64,000 nt of DNA from Paenibacillus illinoisensis NBRC 15959 (GCF_004000925.1 NZ_BIME01000001.1:992001-1056000), one strand, 5' to 3'; positions 43,439 through 51,954 are shown, counted from the stretch's first letter. Notes: generated from the sequence alone by a model not told the origin. A program made the numbers and translations.

Positions 43439-45742
43439 TCATTCGTAAGGAGTCTGTCTATACACGCTTGGAGAAATACCATTCAATCGTTTAAAGGCAC
43501 GCCGGAAGGAATGTGAACTGTTGTAACCCACTCTTGCTGCTATTTCGTCCACCGTATAATTACTGTCCCTTAACAGGATCATCGCCTGATCCATTCGCAC
43601 TTTGATCAGATGATCAGAAAAATTAACCCCCGTATACTCCTTGAACAGTTGGGAAATGTATTTTTCAGGTCGCTCAACGTGTTCGGCAACACGATACAGA
43701 GTAAGCTCGGCATCCGAATACATCTCTGCAGTATACGCTTTGATCTGTTTAACGATTTGACTGTGGGTATCCTTCTTCTTGTTTGCAATCAGTCCGCACA
43801 GTTCTTCCATGATTTCGTACAATTCAGACTTAACGGTCTCCAGTGTCTCCGCGGACCCAATGTCGATGATCCGTCGTTTGACGTTTTCGATGGAATCGTA
43901 TTCCGTAAATGCCTTTTTATCAAGCAGCTTGATAAAGGTTCCCTTCATCTCGCCAATCAGTTGATGTTTCATTTCCATGGATAGCTCCCGCTGTTCCATG
44001 TTCTGTACCATGATGGCTTCGACAATCCGCTTGGCTTCCTCAAGTTCTCCGGCCCGGATCGTTGTAATCAGTCGCTGCTCGGAGTCGAGCGGATAATAAT
44101 AGGTCGTATTTTCGGTCTGTGTTTCACTGCTCCACACCATGCCCCTTTCGTTCATGTAGATGGCATATTCAAGAGCTTGATTGGCTTGGTCGAAGGAATC
44201 GCTGACCTCCGTCACGGACGAGAAATGATTGCCGAATCCCGACTGGATGGTGATCCGGTAATCATTAAACACAACCTGTGCCAACTCATCCATGGTCTGC
44301 GTAATATCTTCTACGGTGCGTTGTGTGCCAGCTTCCTCATCCGTTGAGAAAAACAAAGTGGCTACTTTATCCGATCCCCAATCGGTCATCAGTACATTAA
44401 CACCAAGCTCGCTCAGCGCCTGCTTCAACAGCAACCGAGAAGCATTTAGTTCATTCAGGATATCAACGTTATCCATGCTGCCATAACCTTTGATCTGAAC
44501 GAGACCCGCATATCCTGCTCCCTGATGCAAAAGAATATCCGCCTGTTCTGCAGCTGACAGAATCTCGTCACGTGATTTGAATTCACCCGAGATCAGGCGC
44601 TTCAAAAAAGCATCCCTTACGAGTGGCAGCTGGCGATTCAATTCTGTCTCGAGCAGCTTGTTCTTGGTGATCATATCCGAGATGTTTCCGCTTAGAAAAT
44701 CAAACTCATTCCTGGAAGTCCCGTCATCTCGTCCGAATTGCTCCTTCATCACACTTAGCAGTCGATTGATTGGGGCGCTATGACGATAAGCAAGCACCAG
44801 ACCTACGATCAGTCCAATCAGTAGTGTTCCACCTGTAATGAGCATGCTCATCTTCTTGATCTTGTTTGCATTTTCCAGAAGAAGGTCACGCGGAATCCCT
44901 GCCTGATATACCCAGCCGTTAGAATCCGATTGCGTAGTGATGACCAAATCATCCTTATAGAACTGACTAACCTTGTTCGGATCGAATTTCGGATCAGCGA
45001 TCATCTTGGCCATCTCAGGTTCTCCACTGCCCTTCAGCGCAATGGTTCTCCCTTCCGCATCGCTAATGTGAACCCAGCCGCCATATCGGTCCGTCATACT
45101 GGACAGCAGTCCTACGATCATCTTCTCATCAATGACGACGACAGCTACCGCCGGCGAGGAATCGTTGAAGCTGTCCAAAGGCAGTGATTGCATATATGTA
45201 ATGACCGAAGTTTGCTGGCCTCTGCTGACATAGGAACTGAGCGGCTTAATTTCACTACGATGCGTTTGTTGTAATACTTGCTTCATCCATTCCTCGAGGG
45301 ACAGATCTGTATAATGAAAATCGGCATAATAATGATTCGGCCTGTAGGACGAACCCGGGGTAAGAATTAGATTATAATTGGCTAAATAAATATAATAATT
45401 TTGCAGGAAATCATTCGTCTGCCCAAATGTCAGCACATTCTCCATGGCTCGCCATATGCCATATACATTCGTTTCGTTATCCCTTTCATTCATTAGGACG
45501 TTCAGTTCCTGATTTACGGCAAGCTGTCTGGTGAAGCCCTCGACTTCAGCCATGCGCCGTTCCAATATTTCTTGGCCCTTCTCAAGCTGAGTAACCCCAT
45601 TCTCAATGGAAATGGATTGCGTTACGGAAATCGAAGTCAGATAAGACATGTAGCCACCTATGCTGGGTATGACCAAAATGATGACATATGAAATGAGAAA
45701 TTTCCGAAAAACACTGGAATTTCGAATGGGCAACCCCTCCAT
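43439..45742 (-). CDS. YesS-type membrane-bound AraC-family transcriptional regulator
   Basis: A regulator of about 767 residues. One transmembrane segment near the N-terminus and another near residue 295 enclose an extracellular Cache-like sensor, followed by a cytoplasmic HAMP-like and unknown region and a C-terminal AraC domain (RVAEHVERPEKYISQLFKEYTG, RVGYNSSHSFRRAFKRLNGISP). There is no kinase or receiver domain, so it joins sensing and DNA binding in one chain, like B. subtilis YesS. The frame is open to 45,802, but that extension contains the promoter (TATAAT at 45,777) and an operator. ATG 45,742 is therefore preferred, with TTG 45,733 as an alternative. It sits between two transcription units that share a promoter block and is the obvious candidate to control both. 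Confidence 0.88.
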   Translation of the reverse strand: MEGLPIRNSSVFRKFLISYVIILVIPSIGGYMSYLTSISVTQSISIENGVTQLEKGQEILERRMAEVEGFTRQLAVNQELNVLMNERDNETNVYGIWRAMENVLTFGQTNDFLQNYYIYLANYNLILTPGSSYRPNHYYADFHYTDLSLEEWMKQVLQQTHRSEIKPLSSYVSRGQQTSVITYMQSLPLDSFNDSSPAVAVVVIDEKMIVGLLSSMTDRYGGWVHISDAEGRTIALKGSGEPEMAKMIADPKFDPNKVSQFYKDDLVITTQSDSNGWVYQAGIPRDLLLENANKIKKMSMLITGGTLLIGLIVGLVLAYRHSAPINRLLSVMKEQFGRDDGTSRNEFDFLSGNISDMITKNKLLETELNRQLPLVRDAFLKRLISGEFKSRDEILSAAEQADILLHQGAGYAGLVQIKGYGSMDNVDILNELNASRLLLKQALSELGVNVLMTDWGSDKVATLFFSTDEEAGTQRTVEDITQTMDELAQVVFNDYRITIQSGFGNHFSSVTEVSDSFDQANQALEYAIYMNERGMVWSSETQTENTTYYYPLDSEQRLITTIRAGELEEAKRIVEAIMVQNMEQRELSMEMKHQLIGEMKGTFIKLLDKKAFTEYDSIENVKRRIIDIGSAETLETVKSELYEIMEELCGLIANKKKDTHSQIVKQIKAYTAEMYSDAELTLYRVAEHVERPEKYISQLFKEYTGVNFSDHLIKVRMDQAMILLRDSNYTVDEIAARVGYNSSHSFRRAFKRLNGISPSVYRQTPYE

Positions 45743-45753
45743 CCCCGAGTTGT

Positions 45754-45767
45754 TGGTAGCGCTATCA
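45754..45767 (-). promoter_or_regulatory. cre-like operator just after the regulator promoter
   Basis: TGATAGCGCTACCA on the minus strand, 10 bp after the -10 hexamer and 12 bp before the start codon; binding there should block transcription. Confidence 0.55.
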
Positions 45768-45776
45768 TAATCACAG

Positions 45777-45802
45777 ATTATATCATTTTTTGGCTTAGTC
45801 AA
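45777..45802 (-). promoter_or_regulatory. Promoter of the membrane AraC regulator gene
   Basis: The minus strand has TATAAT preceded by TGA, an extended -10. A TTGACT lies 14 bp further upstream, too close for a classical -35, so the extended -10 probably drives it. Confidence 0.6.
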
Positions 45803-45880
45803 ATGTTTTCTTGCTTGTGCAGCAGCTCATGCAATGCGCTTTACTGATGCAGCCCACCCTTTATTAAAATGATTCAGAAA

Positions 45881-45905
45881 GAAGGGGACCTATATGGTCC
45901 CCTTC
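45881..45905 (-). terminator. Terminator of the GH27-SLH gene
   Basis: A perfect 10-bp stem GAAGGGGACC / GGTCCCCTTC with a five-base loop, 21 bp after the stop; on the minus strand TTTCTG follows. Confidence 0.8.
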
Positions 45906-45925
45906 TCAATTAGCACTATTTTCAG

Positions 45926-48900
45926 CTATTCAACCCATTGCTCTCCGCCACTTGCAGCAGGCTTCGAACCATGATTAACTGACGCTTCTTCAATATCTTC
46001 AAAAGCCCAATGGGAGGGTGATACATCCTTCCACTGAGGCTGTGAAACTCCCTTAAGTGGCCCTCTTCCCAGCGTCCGGTTAATGACAATAACGGCTTCT
46101 GCTCTTGTCAGCTCAGCATTCGGCCGGAAGGTGCCGTCCTTGTAACCTGTCAGGATTCCCAGCCCTTGGGCTTTTTGAATCGCCTCCTTAGCCCAATGAC
46201 TGCCAATATCAGAGAACTCGCTGCCCTGCTTGGTCGTATCCGGAGCCAGGCTCACAGCCAAACTTGCCATCTCTGCACGGGTCAAGGACTGATTCGGTTT
46301 AAATGTGCCATCCTTGTAGCCTTGCATCAGTCCCATTTTTGCAACCTTGTCGATAGCTGCTGCTGCCCAATGGGAAGAACTCACATCACTGAACGTCACA
46401 TCTGATGATGCAGCATCTTTTTCAACGACTTTGGCGAGTATGGTTGCCATCTCTGCACGAGTGATCTTGTTATTCGGTCTAAACAGTCCGTCCTTATAAC
46501 CGTTAATATATGCCTCATGCCGAGTTGTCTCCGTATTCCCGGAAGGTTCCTCTCCTGCTTCTGTTTCCGGAACCGGAGTAACTGGAGGCTGTACAACAGG
46601 AGTTGACGGTCCACCCGGATTGGAAGGTCCAGATGGATTGCTCGGATTTGTTGGATTTGTTGGGTTTGTTGGCCCGCTGTCCCCAGCAGCTATCGTAAAT
46701 TTCAGTTGATCCGTGAGCATGAGCTCACCGGACTTTTTGACCGCCTTCAGCGTATGCACACCACTTGTCAGGCCTGTTATGCTGTAGATTTCCTGCCTAT
46801 TTTTACGTCCCTCACTGTACGTATCTACGGTTTGCACCAGATTTCCGTCGATGTAGATCTCCACCTCACCCTGCTGCGGCCCAGTCGGAGTAATCATACG
46901 GATGCCAGTACCTTTGAAGACATACTCAAAGGAATCACCGTTTACAGCCGAATAATGAACATCATTGAGATAATCGCCGCCAAAAACAAAACGGAGGTTC
47001 AACGTGCCGAGAGGCTGCGCAGCAAGGTAGGATTTTCTAAGCGTCACCCTATCCCCTGCTACCTCGTAATCGGTTCCCTTTACCAGCTCAAGTGAGTCAT
47101 TCATAATCTTCTTGAAACTTTCCGGTTCCTGCAAAAGTGTCACTTCAATATCGGCTTGAGCAGATTCAGCTTTGTCAAAAACAGCACTCACTGGCTGAAT
47201 GATATTGGGAATCTCCACCTTGAGGAAGTCAAGCAGCATGAACCGTCCCGACTTTTTCACGGCTTTAAGTGTATGCAGCCCATCTGGCAGCCCTGAGACA
47301 CTATAGACCTTTTGCTGCGCCAAACGTCCGTCACGGTAAGCACTTACCGTTTCCTTAAACTCACCATCCACGTAAATATCCATGTCGCCCTGGGACGGAT
47401 CCACTTCCGTAAAAAACTGAATACCCGTTCCTCTGAATTCATATTCAAAATAATCGCCGTTCTGCTCGGCGTAATGCACATCATCCTTATAGTCGCCAAA
47501 TGCTCTCCCCGTGCTGCGTGACCAGTTGCCGCTATACTTGATTGCGGGATCGTCATTGTTAATCATCGCGAATCGGATTCCTGAGGTGTCAATAACCTTA
47601 ATCGTCAGCGTCTGCGGATCCCCCGCGCTAAATACCACGTTAAACTTCGTTGTGCCAACGGGCAGCTGGGTGAGGTATTGTTTCTTGATCGTTAACGTGT
47701 TGTCAACGACATCGTAGTCATCTTCGCCGAGATTGCCCCCGTCGTATGTCACACCAGTTAACGTATTACCATTCAGGTTTAACGTGATCTTCACATCCGC
47801 CTGCTGATCCACTGCCTTATCAAAGTCTGCAGCGGTTGGACTTATTCCACTGTTCTGCCCATCAGACTCTTTTTCCCTGGTTACCTTGAGTGCATCCAGA
47901 AGCATGTATTGGCCCGATGCCTTAACGACCTTCATGGTATGTGTTCCACTTGGCAGATCTGTTTTGCTGTACAGCACCTGCTGGGTTTCCCTTTCTCCAT
48001 CGGTATACGCGCTTACCTGTTCTGCCTCTCCATTATCGAGAATAATGCTCATGTCCCCCTGCTCTTGATGCTTCTCTGTCAGCAGCTCGATACCTGTACC
48101 TGTGAACGTGTATTCAAAATAATCGCCGTCTTTTTCTGTATAATGCACATCGTCATTGAAGTCCCCAAAACCTCTGCCAGTATTCGCATTCCACGAACCT
48201 GTGTAATGTATCTCACCGTCGTCATCGTTAACGTAGACCACCTCGGTAACCGTGGTATCCTCTCCAGCAATGGATGGTTCAGCAGCCAGTTCATCTGCTA
48301 CATTGGAATTGCTCGCTGGATCAACAGTCGTTCTATCATTACTTGTGGAATCCTGAATTGCTATAGTCAGGTCCTGTGAACCCTCTAATTGTTCCTTGCC
48401 TCCATTTCGCTTCCAATCTCCGGTATAGCGCATGCCTGTATCATCGTCATTCACCGTCGATGTTCCGTTCAGTGCCTTGACTTTCAGCATTCGTGAAGCA
48501 TGAGGCTCCAATAAACCACTGCTAAATCCCTCGTTAAAGGTACCCAGTTCAGAATGGCTCCACAGGTCACGGACCGATGCAGGTCCTTCCAGACCGATAT
48601 CGCTCCAATTGACCTTGACCTCAGCACTCCGGTTGCCCAGATTAAACAGAGCCACACTGTACGTTCCATCTCCGTTATTGGCGTACCATACCTGCTGCTG
48701 GGTATCCATCGATACCGGGTGAGCCGGACGTCCAGCCTGATTGACAGCGATCACCTCATCATTGGTAAGAAGTTCAAGTCCATAGCTGTCCAGCCTGGTC
48801 ATGTCATTCCCTGTATACAACGGTGCAGACGAGATCGCCCAGAATGTCATGGCTGTCTTCCGTTCATCCTTCGTGAGCCCATCCATGGAACCATTGCCAA

Positions 48901-49822
48901 CGTTTAGCGAGTCAAAATCATTCCACCCGCCAGGGCCTGCATCACGCCACCAAAGCGCAGCGATTGGAAACAGTCGTGCAATATTAGCCCACTGCGTTAA
49001 ACCCACATTGCTGTCGTATGCTTCGACATCCCAGTCAATACGCCATCCATTGGCGTGTTTTTTCCAGAAATCCACGTAGTTATGGTCCAGTGCCCATGAA
49101 AGCTCGAACCAGATATTATGCCTTGCCAAAGCTTTGGACCAGGCCTCCACATCTCCTCGTGCATCCCTGCTCAAATTGTTAATTCCTGATCCTGGAGTCA
49201 CGCTGTCGAATTTGACAAAGTTAATCCCCCACTCGCCCAGTAGATCTGCGATGGAATCGATGTATTTCTGAGCACATGGATTCGAAAAATCAATCTTGTA
49301 GGTATACGCATTCCAAGCATCCATCACGGTAAGCGGCTGATATGCAATATCCTGCATTCGGCAAGCTCCGCCCGTCCCATAAATCTCGAGGTTTTTATTG
49401 TATGCATCAATGGACAATCCGGGAATCAGATAGATCCCGATCTTCTGACCATTGTTATGAACATAGTCGATAACCTCCTGGAATCCGTTCGGATACAGCT
49501 CTTTGTTGGGAATCGGTCTTCCGTATTCATCATTATCTCCGTTCCATCCCGCATCAATATTGATATATTCATAGCCATGAGCCTGTAACTTCTCGCGCAT
49601 GGCATCCGATTGCTTCTTGATGCTCTCCGCTGATGTCCATTTTACGGAAGGGTCATACACCTGCATACTGTAACTGCTCCAGCCCATGTACGGTTTCTCA
49701 GCCAATGTTTTCTCCGCCGCTGCTTCAACCACACGACCTTTGGTCCCTGTAAAACCAAACTGAACTGCTGCAAAGATGAACACCAGAAAAACCATCGCCA
49801 TCCGTTTGCCCATTCGCTTCAA
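45926..49822 (-). CDS. Surface-anchored GH27 alpha-galactosidase-type enzyme with X2, repeat modules and SLH domains
   Basis: A 1,298-residue exported protein. Order: signal peptide (about 1-36); GH27 catalytic domain (about 40-450) with YMGWSSY, INIDAGWN, the nucleophile Asp206 in VKFDS, the acid/base Asp265 in RIDWDVE, and GGWNDFDS; then a mosaic region. A half module starts at 456 (VNDDDTGMRYTGDW); a full copy of a roughly 115-residue module lies at 529-648; X2-like at 658-746; a second full copy at 751-870; a second X2-like at 872-947; and the C-terminal half of a third copy at 950-1043. A Pro-rich linker (1051-1085) leads to three SLH repeats (about 1100-1282). It should act on alpha-galactosides, or beta-L-arabinopyranosides, at the surface. 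The start is TTG behind GTAGGA. Confidence 0.87.
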   Translation of the reverse strand: MKRMGKRMAMVFLVFIFAAVQFGFTGTKGRVVEAAAEKTLAEKPYMGWSSYSMQVYDPSVKWTSAESIKKQSDAMREKLQAHGYEYINIDAGWNGDNDEYGRPIPNKELYPNGFQEVIDYVHNNGQKIGIYLIPGLSIDAYNKNLEIYGTGGACRMQDIAYQPLTVMDAWNAYTYKIDFSNPCAQKYIDSIADLLGEWGINFVKFDSVTPGSGINNLSRDARGDVEAWSKALARHNIWFELSWALDHNYVDFWKKHANGWRIDWDVEAYDSNVGLTQWANIARLFPIAALWWRDAGPGGWNDFDSLNVGNGSMDGLTKDERKTAMTFWAISSAPLYTGNDMTRLDSYGLELLTNDEVIAVNQAGRPAHPVSMDTQQQVWYANNGDGTYSVALFNLGNRSAEVKVNWSDIGLEGPASVRDLWSHSELGTFNEGFSSGLLEPHASRMLKVKALNGTSTVNDDDTGMRYTGDWKRNGGKEQLEGSQDLTIAIQDSTSNDRTTVDPASNSNVADELAAEPSIAGEDTTVTEVVYVNDDDGEIHYTGSWNANTGRGFGDFNDDVHYTEKDGDYFEYTFTGTGIELLTEKHQEQGDMSIILDNGEAEQVSAYTDGERETQQVLYSKTDLPSGTHTMKVVKASGQYMLLDALKVTREKESDGQNSGISPTAADFDKAVDQQADVKITLNLNGNTLTGVTYDGGNLGEDDYDVVDNTLTIKKQYLTQLPVGTTKFNVVFSAGDPQTLTIKVIDTSGIRFAMINNDDPAIKYSGNWSRSTGRAFGDYKDDVHYAEQNGDYFEYEFRGTGIQFFTEVDPSQGDMDIYVDGEFKETVSAYRDGRLAQQKVYSVSGLPDGLHTLKAVKKSGRFMLLDFLKVEIPNIIQPVSAVFDKAESAQADIEVTLLQEPESFKKIMNDSLELVKGTDYEVAGDRVTLRKSYLAAQPLGTLNLRFVFGGDYLNDVHYSAVNGDSFEYVFKGTGIRMITPTGPQQGEVEIYIDGNLVQTVDTYSEGRKNRQEIYSITGLTSGVHTLKAVKKSGELMLTDQLKFTIAAGDSGPTNPTNPTNPSNPSGPSNPGGPSTPVVQPPVTPVPETEAGEEPSGNTETTRHEAYINGYKDGLFRPNNKITRAEMATILAKVVEKDAASSDVTFSDVSSSHWAAAAIDKVAKMGLMQGYKDGTFKPNQSLTRAEMASLAVSLAPDTTKQGSEFSDIGSHWAKEAIQKAQGLGILTGYKDGTFRPNAELTRAEAVIVINRTLGRGPLKGVSQPQWKDVSPSHWAFEDIEEASVNHGSKPAASGGEQWVE
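46598..46672 (-). repeat. Repeats encoding the Pro-Thr/Ser-Asn linker of the GH27-SLH protein
   Basis: Imperfect 9-bp units encode PTN/PSN/PGG tripeptides at residues 1051-1075, separating the ligand modules from the SLH anchor. Confidence 0.7.
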
Positions 49823-49864
49823 ATCATTCCTACCCCCTCTGAAATAGTGAATTCAAATCCATAA

Positions 49865-49991
49865 TGATAGCGCTTTCCTTACGTGATAAGAGTAGTGGAT
49901 GTATTATGCTCAGGATAGGTACAATTCGGAATTTTGCGTACATTTCACCATGAAAGCGGGGGTACAACAGCCATAGAACAGGCATTTCTCC
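49865..49991 (-). promoter_or_regulatory. Conserved promoter block, copy 2, including a cre-like operator
   Basis: TGATAGCGCTTTCC (49,865-49,878), TAGTGGAT (49,893), AGGTACAATT (49,917), GCGTACA (49,936) and a GAACAGGCATTTCTCC end (to 49,991) repeat the block before the 43,179 operon with near-identical spacing. It lies 43-169 bp upstream of the GH27-SLH start. The remaining sequence up to the tRNA terminator shows nothing else clear. Confidence 0.65.
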
Positions 49992-50103
49992 CCCTTACAC
50001 CGGAGATTATGCGAGTGAGCTGCTGCCATCAGATCGATTCGGAGGACGTTGTTTAGTAACGATGTGTGTATCGTAGTTTTGGTCAAGTAGAAAGACATAA
50101 AAA

Positions 50104-50140
50104 AAGGCCTCCCACAGGCGCTAGCCTAACGAGAAACCTT
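50104..50140 (-). terminator. Terminator of the tRNA-Leu gene
   Basis: On the minus strand a long hairpin (outer arms 50,104-50,113 and 50,131-50,140 with G-U pairs; inner AGGC/GCCT) ends in seven T. It begins 12 bp after the tRNA. Confidence 0.85.
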
Positions 50141-50152
50141 TTCTTCTTATGA

Positions 50153-50237
<85 letters not shown>

Positions 50238-50280
50238 ATATAGCATATCTCCGAGATAACCTATCGCGGCGACAAGAAAT

Positions 50281-50309
50281 AATATATCATGTGAAATTCA
50301 ATGTGTCAA
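50281..50309 (-). promoter_or_regulatory. Promoter of the tRNA-Leu gene
   Basis: TTGACA (50,304-50,309) and TATATT (50,281-50,286) on the minus strand are 17 bp apart, with TGA before the -10. This is a near-consensus SigA promoter 44 bp upstream of the tRNA. Confidence 0.85.
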
Positions 50310-50547
50310 CATTTAAATGATTTAGTATAAAACTACGATAACCGAAAGTTATAAAATCTGGTCGAGACCTGACTTTTCCTGTTGAGAATGAACCTTGCTA
50401 TCCTCTACGACTCCAATTTACTTATTTGTCCAATTTATGTGCTGATGAAACACAAATTACGTTTTTGTCATCATAAATAAACATGGAGAACTACTATTTT
50501 CCACAAAAAGTCTTGAATTCCGTTAACATTGCAGAAGGAAGAAAGGT
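50310..50547. other. Intergenic stretch between tRNA-Leu and NlpC/P60 promoters
   Basis: About 240 bp of AT-rich sequence with no convincing gene or motif on either strand. Confidence 0.4.
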
Positions 50548-50576
50548 TTGACAATTACGCATTTATGCAATATAGT
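50548..50576 (+). promoter_or_regulatory. Promoter of the riboswitch-NlpC/P60 unit
   Basis: TTGACA (50,548-50,553) and TATAGT (50,571-50,576) with a 17-bp spacer. Transcription would start near 50,583, right before the riboswitch. Confidence 0.85.
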
Positions 50577-50589
50577 TTCAAAAGGTTAC

Positions 50590-50725
50590 AAAAACTTAAT
50601 TATTCATTTGCCGAGTTTCATGTTTGAAAACGGGGGAACCATTTTGGGTGAATTATTCTTATACATAGGAAATATAGGGAACCTTCTACCGAACCCTTAG
50701 CTAACTCCGTAGGCATCGAAGGGAG
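50590..50725 (+). ncRNA. Cyclic di-AMP riboswitch (ydaO/yuaA type)
   Basis: The leader carries the conserved blocks of the ydaO/yuaA aptamer in order: GCCGAG, CGGGGGAACC, GGGTGAAT, GGGAACC, CCGAACCC, TAGCTAAC and CGTAGGC, then GAAGGGAG, which is also the ribosome binding site. These RNAs bind c-di-AMP and turn off genes for wall hydrolases and potassium/osmolyte transport. The aptamer ends on the Shine-Dalgarno sequence, so control is probably at translation initiation. Boundaries are approximate. Confidence 0.85.
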
Positions 50726-50735
50726 AACATTGATT

Positions 50736-51200
50736 TTGAAAAAACTGATCATTTCTATTTTTGGCGCAGCCGTTCTATTCACATCTGGTGCAGCAAGCAC
50801 TGAGGCGAGCAGTATCAACACCGTCGTTAACAACATGACTGGAATTCCTTACAAGTGGGGCGGCACGACGCTGGCCGGGTTTGATTGCTCTGGATTTATG
50901 AGATATATCTTCCAAAAATATAGCATTGAATTGCCACGTACTTCACAGCAGCAAGCCAAGGCGGGTACTCCGGTATCCAAAGCCAATATCCGCACAGGTG
51001 ATCTGGTATTCTTCAACACTTCAGGCAGCGGCATTTCTCATACAGGCGTATACATCGGGGGCGGACAATTCGCTCATGCTTCCAGCAGTAAAGGTGTCAG
51101 CATCACCAAAATGTCGAATCCCTATTTCAGTGACCGCTATGTAACAGCGCGCCGGGTGACCGGACAGTTTATGTATAACAAGATGCTTGGAAAAATATAA
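50736..51200 (+). CDS. Secreted NlpC/P60 peptidoglycan endopeptidase
   Basis: A 154-residue exported enzyme: signal peptide (MKKLIISIFGAAVLFTSGA, cleaved after about residue 25) directly followed by an NlpC/P60 domain with catalytic Cys in GFDCSGFMRYIF and His in SHTGVYIGGG. These enzymes cut the D-Glu-meso-diaminopimelate bond of wall peptides. The start is a TTG at 50,736 ten bases after GGGAG; another in-frame TTG at 50,730 is too close. A c-di-AMP riboswitch lies in its leader, linking wall turnover to turgor signalling. A terminator follows. Confidence 0.92.
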   Translation: MKKLIISIFGAAVLFTSGAASTEASSINTVVNNMTGIPYKWGGTTLAGFDCSGFMRYIFQKYSIELPRTSQQQAKAGTPVSKANIRTGDLVFFNTSGSGISHTGVYIGGGQFAHASSSKGVSITKMSNPYFSDRYVTARRVTGQFMYNKMLGKI

Positions 51201-51210
51201 GTTGGACAAG

Positions 51211-51242
51211 AAACAGGCTCTGGATCATTCCAGAGCCTGTTT
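51211..51242. terminator. Terminator after the NlpC/P60 gene
   Basis: A perfect 14-bp stem (51,211-51,224 with 51,229-51,242), loop TCAT, followed by T-rich sequence; it lies between convergent genes and could serve both. Confidence 0.9.
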
Positions 51243-51280
51243 TGCTGTCTAGTTATTCAGACACACTTGCAGGAGAAACC

Positions 51281-51610
51281 TTAGTGCAATGCCTTTTGCA
51301 CACGCATTGCGCCTTGAGACAGCGCGTGACCGCCGCCTACCGCTCCGGCTACCGCAACCGTCTCCATAATCTCCTGATCGGTTGCACCCTTCGCACGTGC
51401 CTCTTCTACGTGGTAAAACGTACATACTTCGTTATTGGCAAACAATCCGATGCCGAGGGCAATCAGCTGCTTGGTTTTGGCATCAATGGCACCTGACTGA
51501 AAGCATTCACCCGTAAATTCGTGATACGCTTTGACTACGCCAGGCAATACATCGCTTAATTCTCCAATCTGATCCTTGTAGGCATGTACCTTATCATTCA
51601 TCAATGTCAT
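51281..51610 (-). CDS. Carboxymuconolactone decarboxylase/AhpD-like protein
   Basis: A protein of about 109 residues with the CMD/AhpD fold signature: GECFQSGAIDAKTKQLIALGIGLF and EVCTFYHVEEARAKGATDQEI then ETVAVAGAVGGGHAL. Instead of the usual CxxC before the histidine it has only one cysteine in EVCTFYH, so a peroxiredoxin-type CxxC redox role is doubtful. The start is probably ATG 51,610; GTG 51,622 overlaps the GAGAGGA ribosome site. The function is unassigned. Confidence 0.8.
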   Translation of the reverse strand: MTLMNDKVHAYKDQIGELSDVLPGVVKAYHEFTGECFQSGAIDAKTKQLIALGIGLFANNEVCTFYHVEEARAKGATDQEIMETVAVAGAVGGGHALSQGAMRVQKALH

Positions 51611-51735
51611 GGCTACCCGCACATCCTCTCGGCTGATAAGTTTACGAATTCTCGCTGTACCTATCTTCTCTCCCGAGTGGCGGAATTATGCCAAAGCATC
51701 CATGGTAATTCCATGCATCCGTCTCCAGAGCGGCT

Positions 51736-51954
51736 CTATTCATCAGCCGGGCTTTGGCGCGGTTCGCTAAAGAGCTGATAGCGATAGCTGCGGTCCAGCT
51801 TGACCACACGTCTGTTCTGGCGACGGATAAGCACCTGTTCCCCATCCCATGCAACGACAATCCCTGTTACATCGTTGGACTCCAAACCATCCCGTACCAC
51901 TCTTACTTTTTCACCCGATAAGCGCAGTGCATCCAATTCTGCATCACTAATCAT
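51736..51954 (-). CDS. Small conserved protein of unknown function
   Basis: A 72-residue charged protein starting MISDAELDALRLSGEKVRVV. Beta-rich segments (TGIVVAWDGEQVLIRRQNRRVVKLDRSYRYQ) suggest a small SH3-like or Sm-like barrel, possibly nucleic-acid binding; this is only inferred. GGAG lies eight bases before the ATG. It is the third of three short leftward genes here. Confidence 0.6.
   Translation of the reverse strand: MISDAELDALRLSGEKVRVVRDGLESNDVTGIVVAWDGEQVLIRRQNRRVVKLDRSYRYQLFSEPRQSPADE

Noticed and set aside
45743..45802. N-terminal 20-residue extension of the membrane AraC regulator
   Set aside because: The segment contains the extended -10 promoter and the TGATAGCGCT operator, so it is upstream DNA and not coding.
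19340..49822. Glycan region as a recent genomic island
   Set aside because: No integrase, transposase, direct repeats or tRNA boundary flank it as an island. A tRNA-Leu lies 330 bp to the right, but no attachment-site duplication was seen. Base composition looks like the neighbours.
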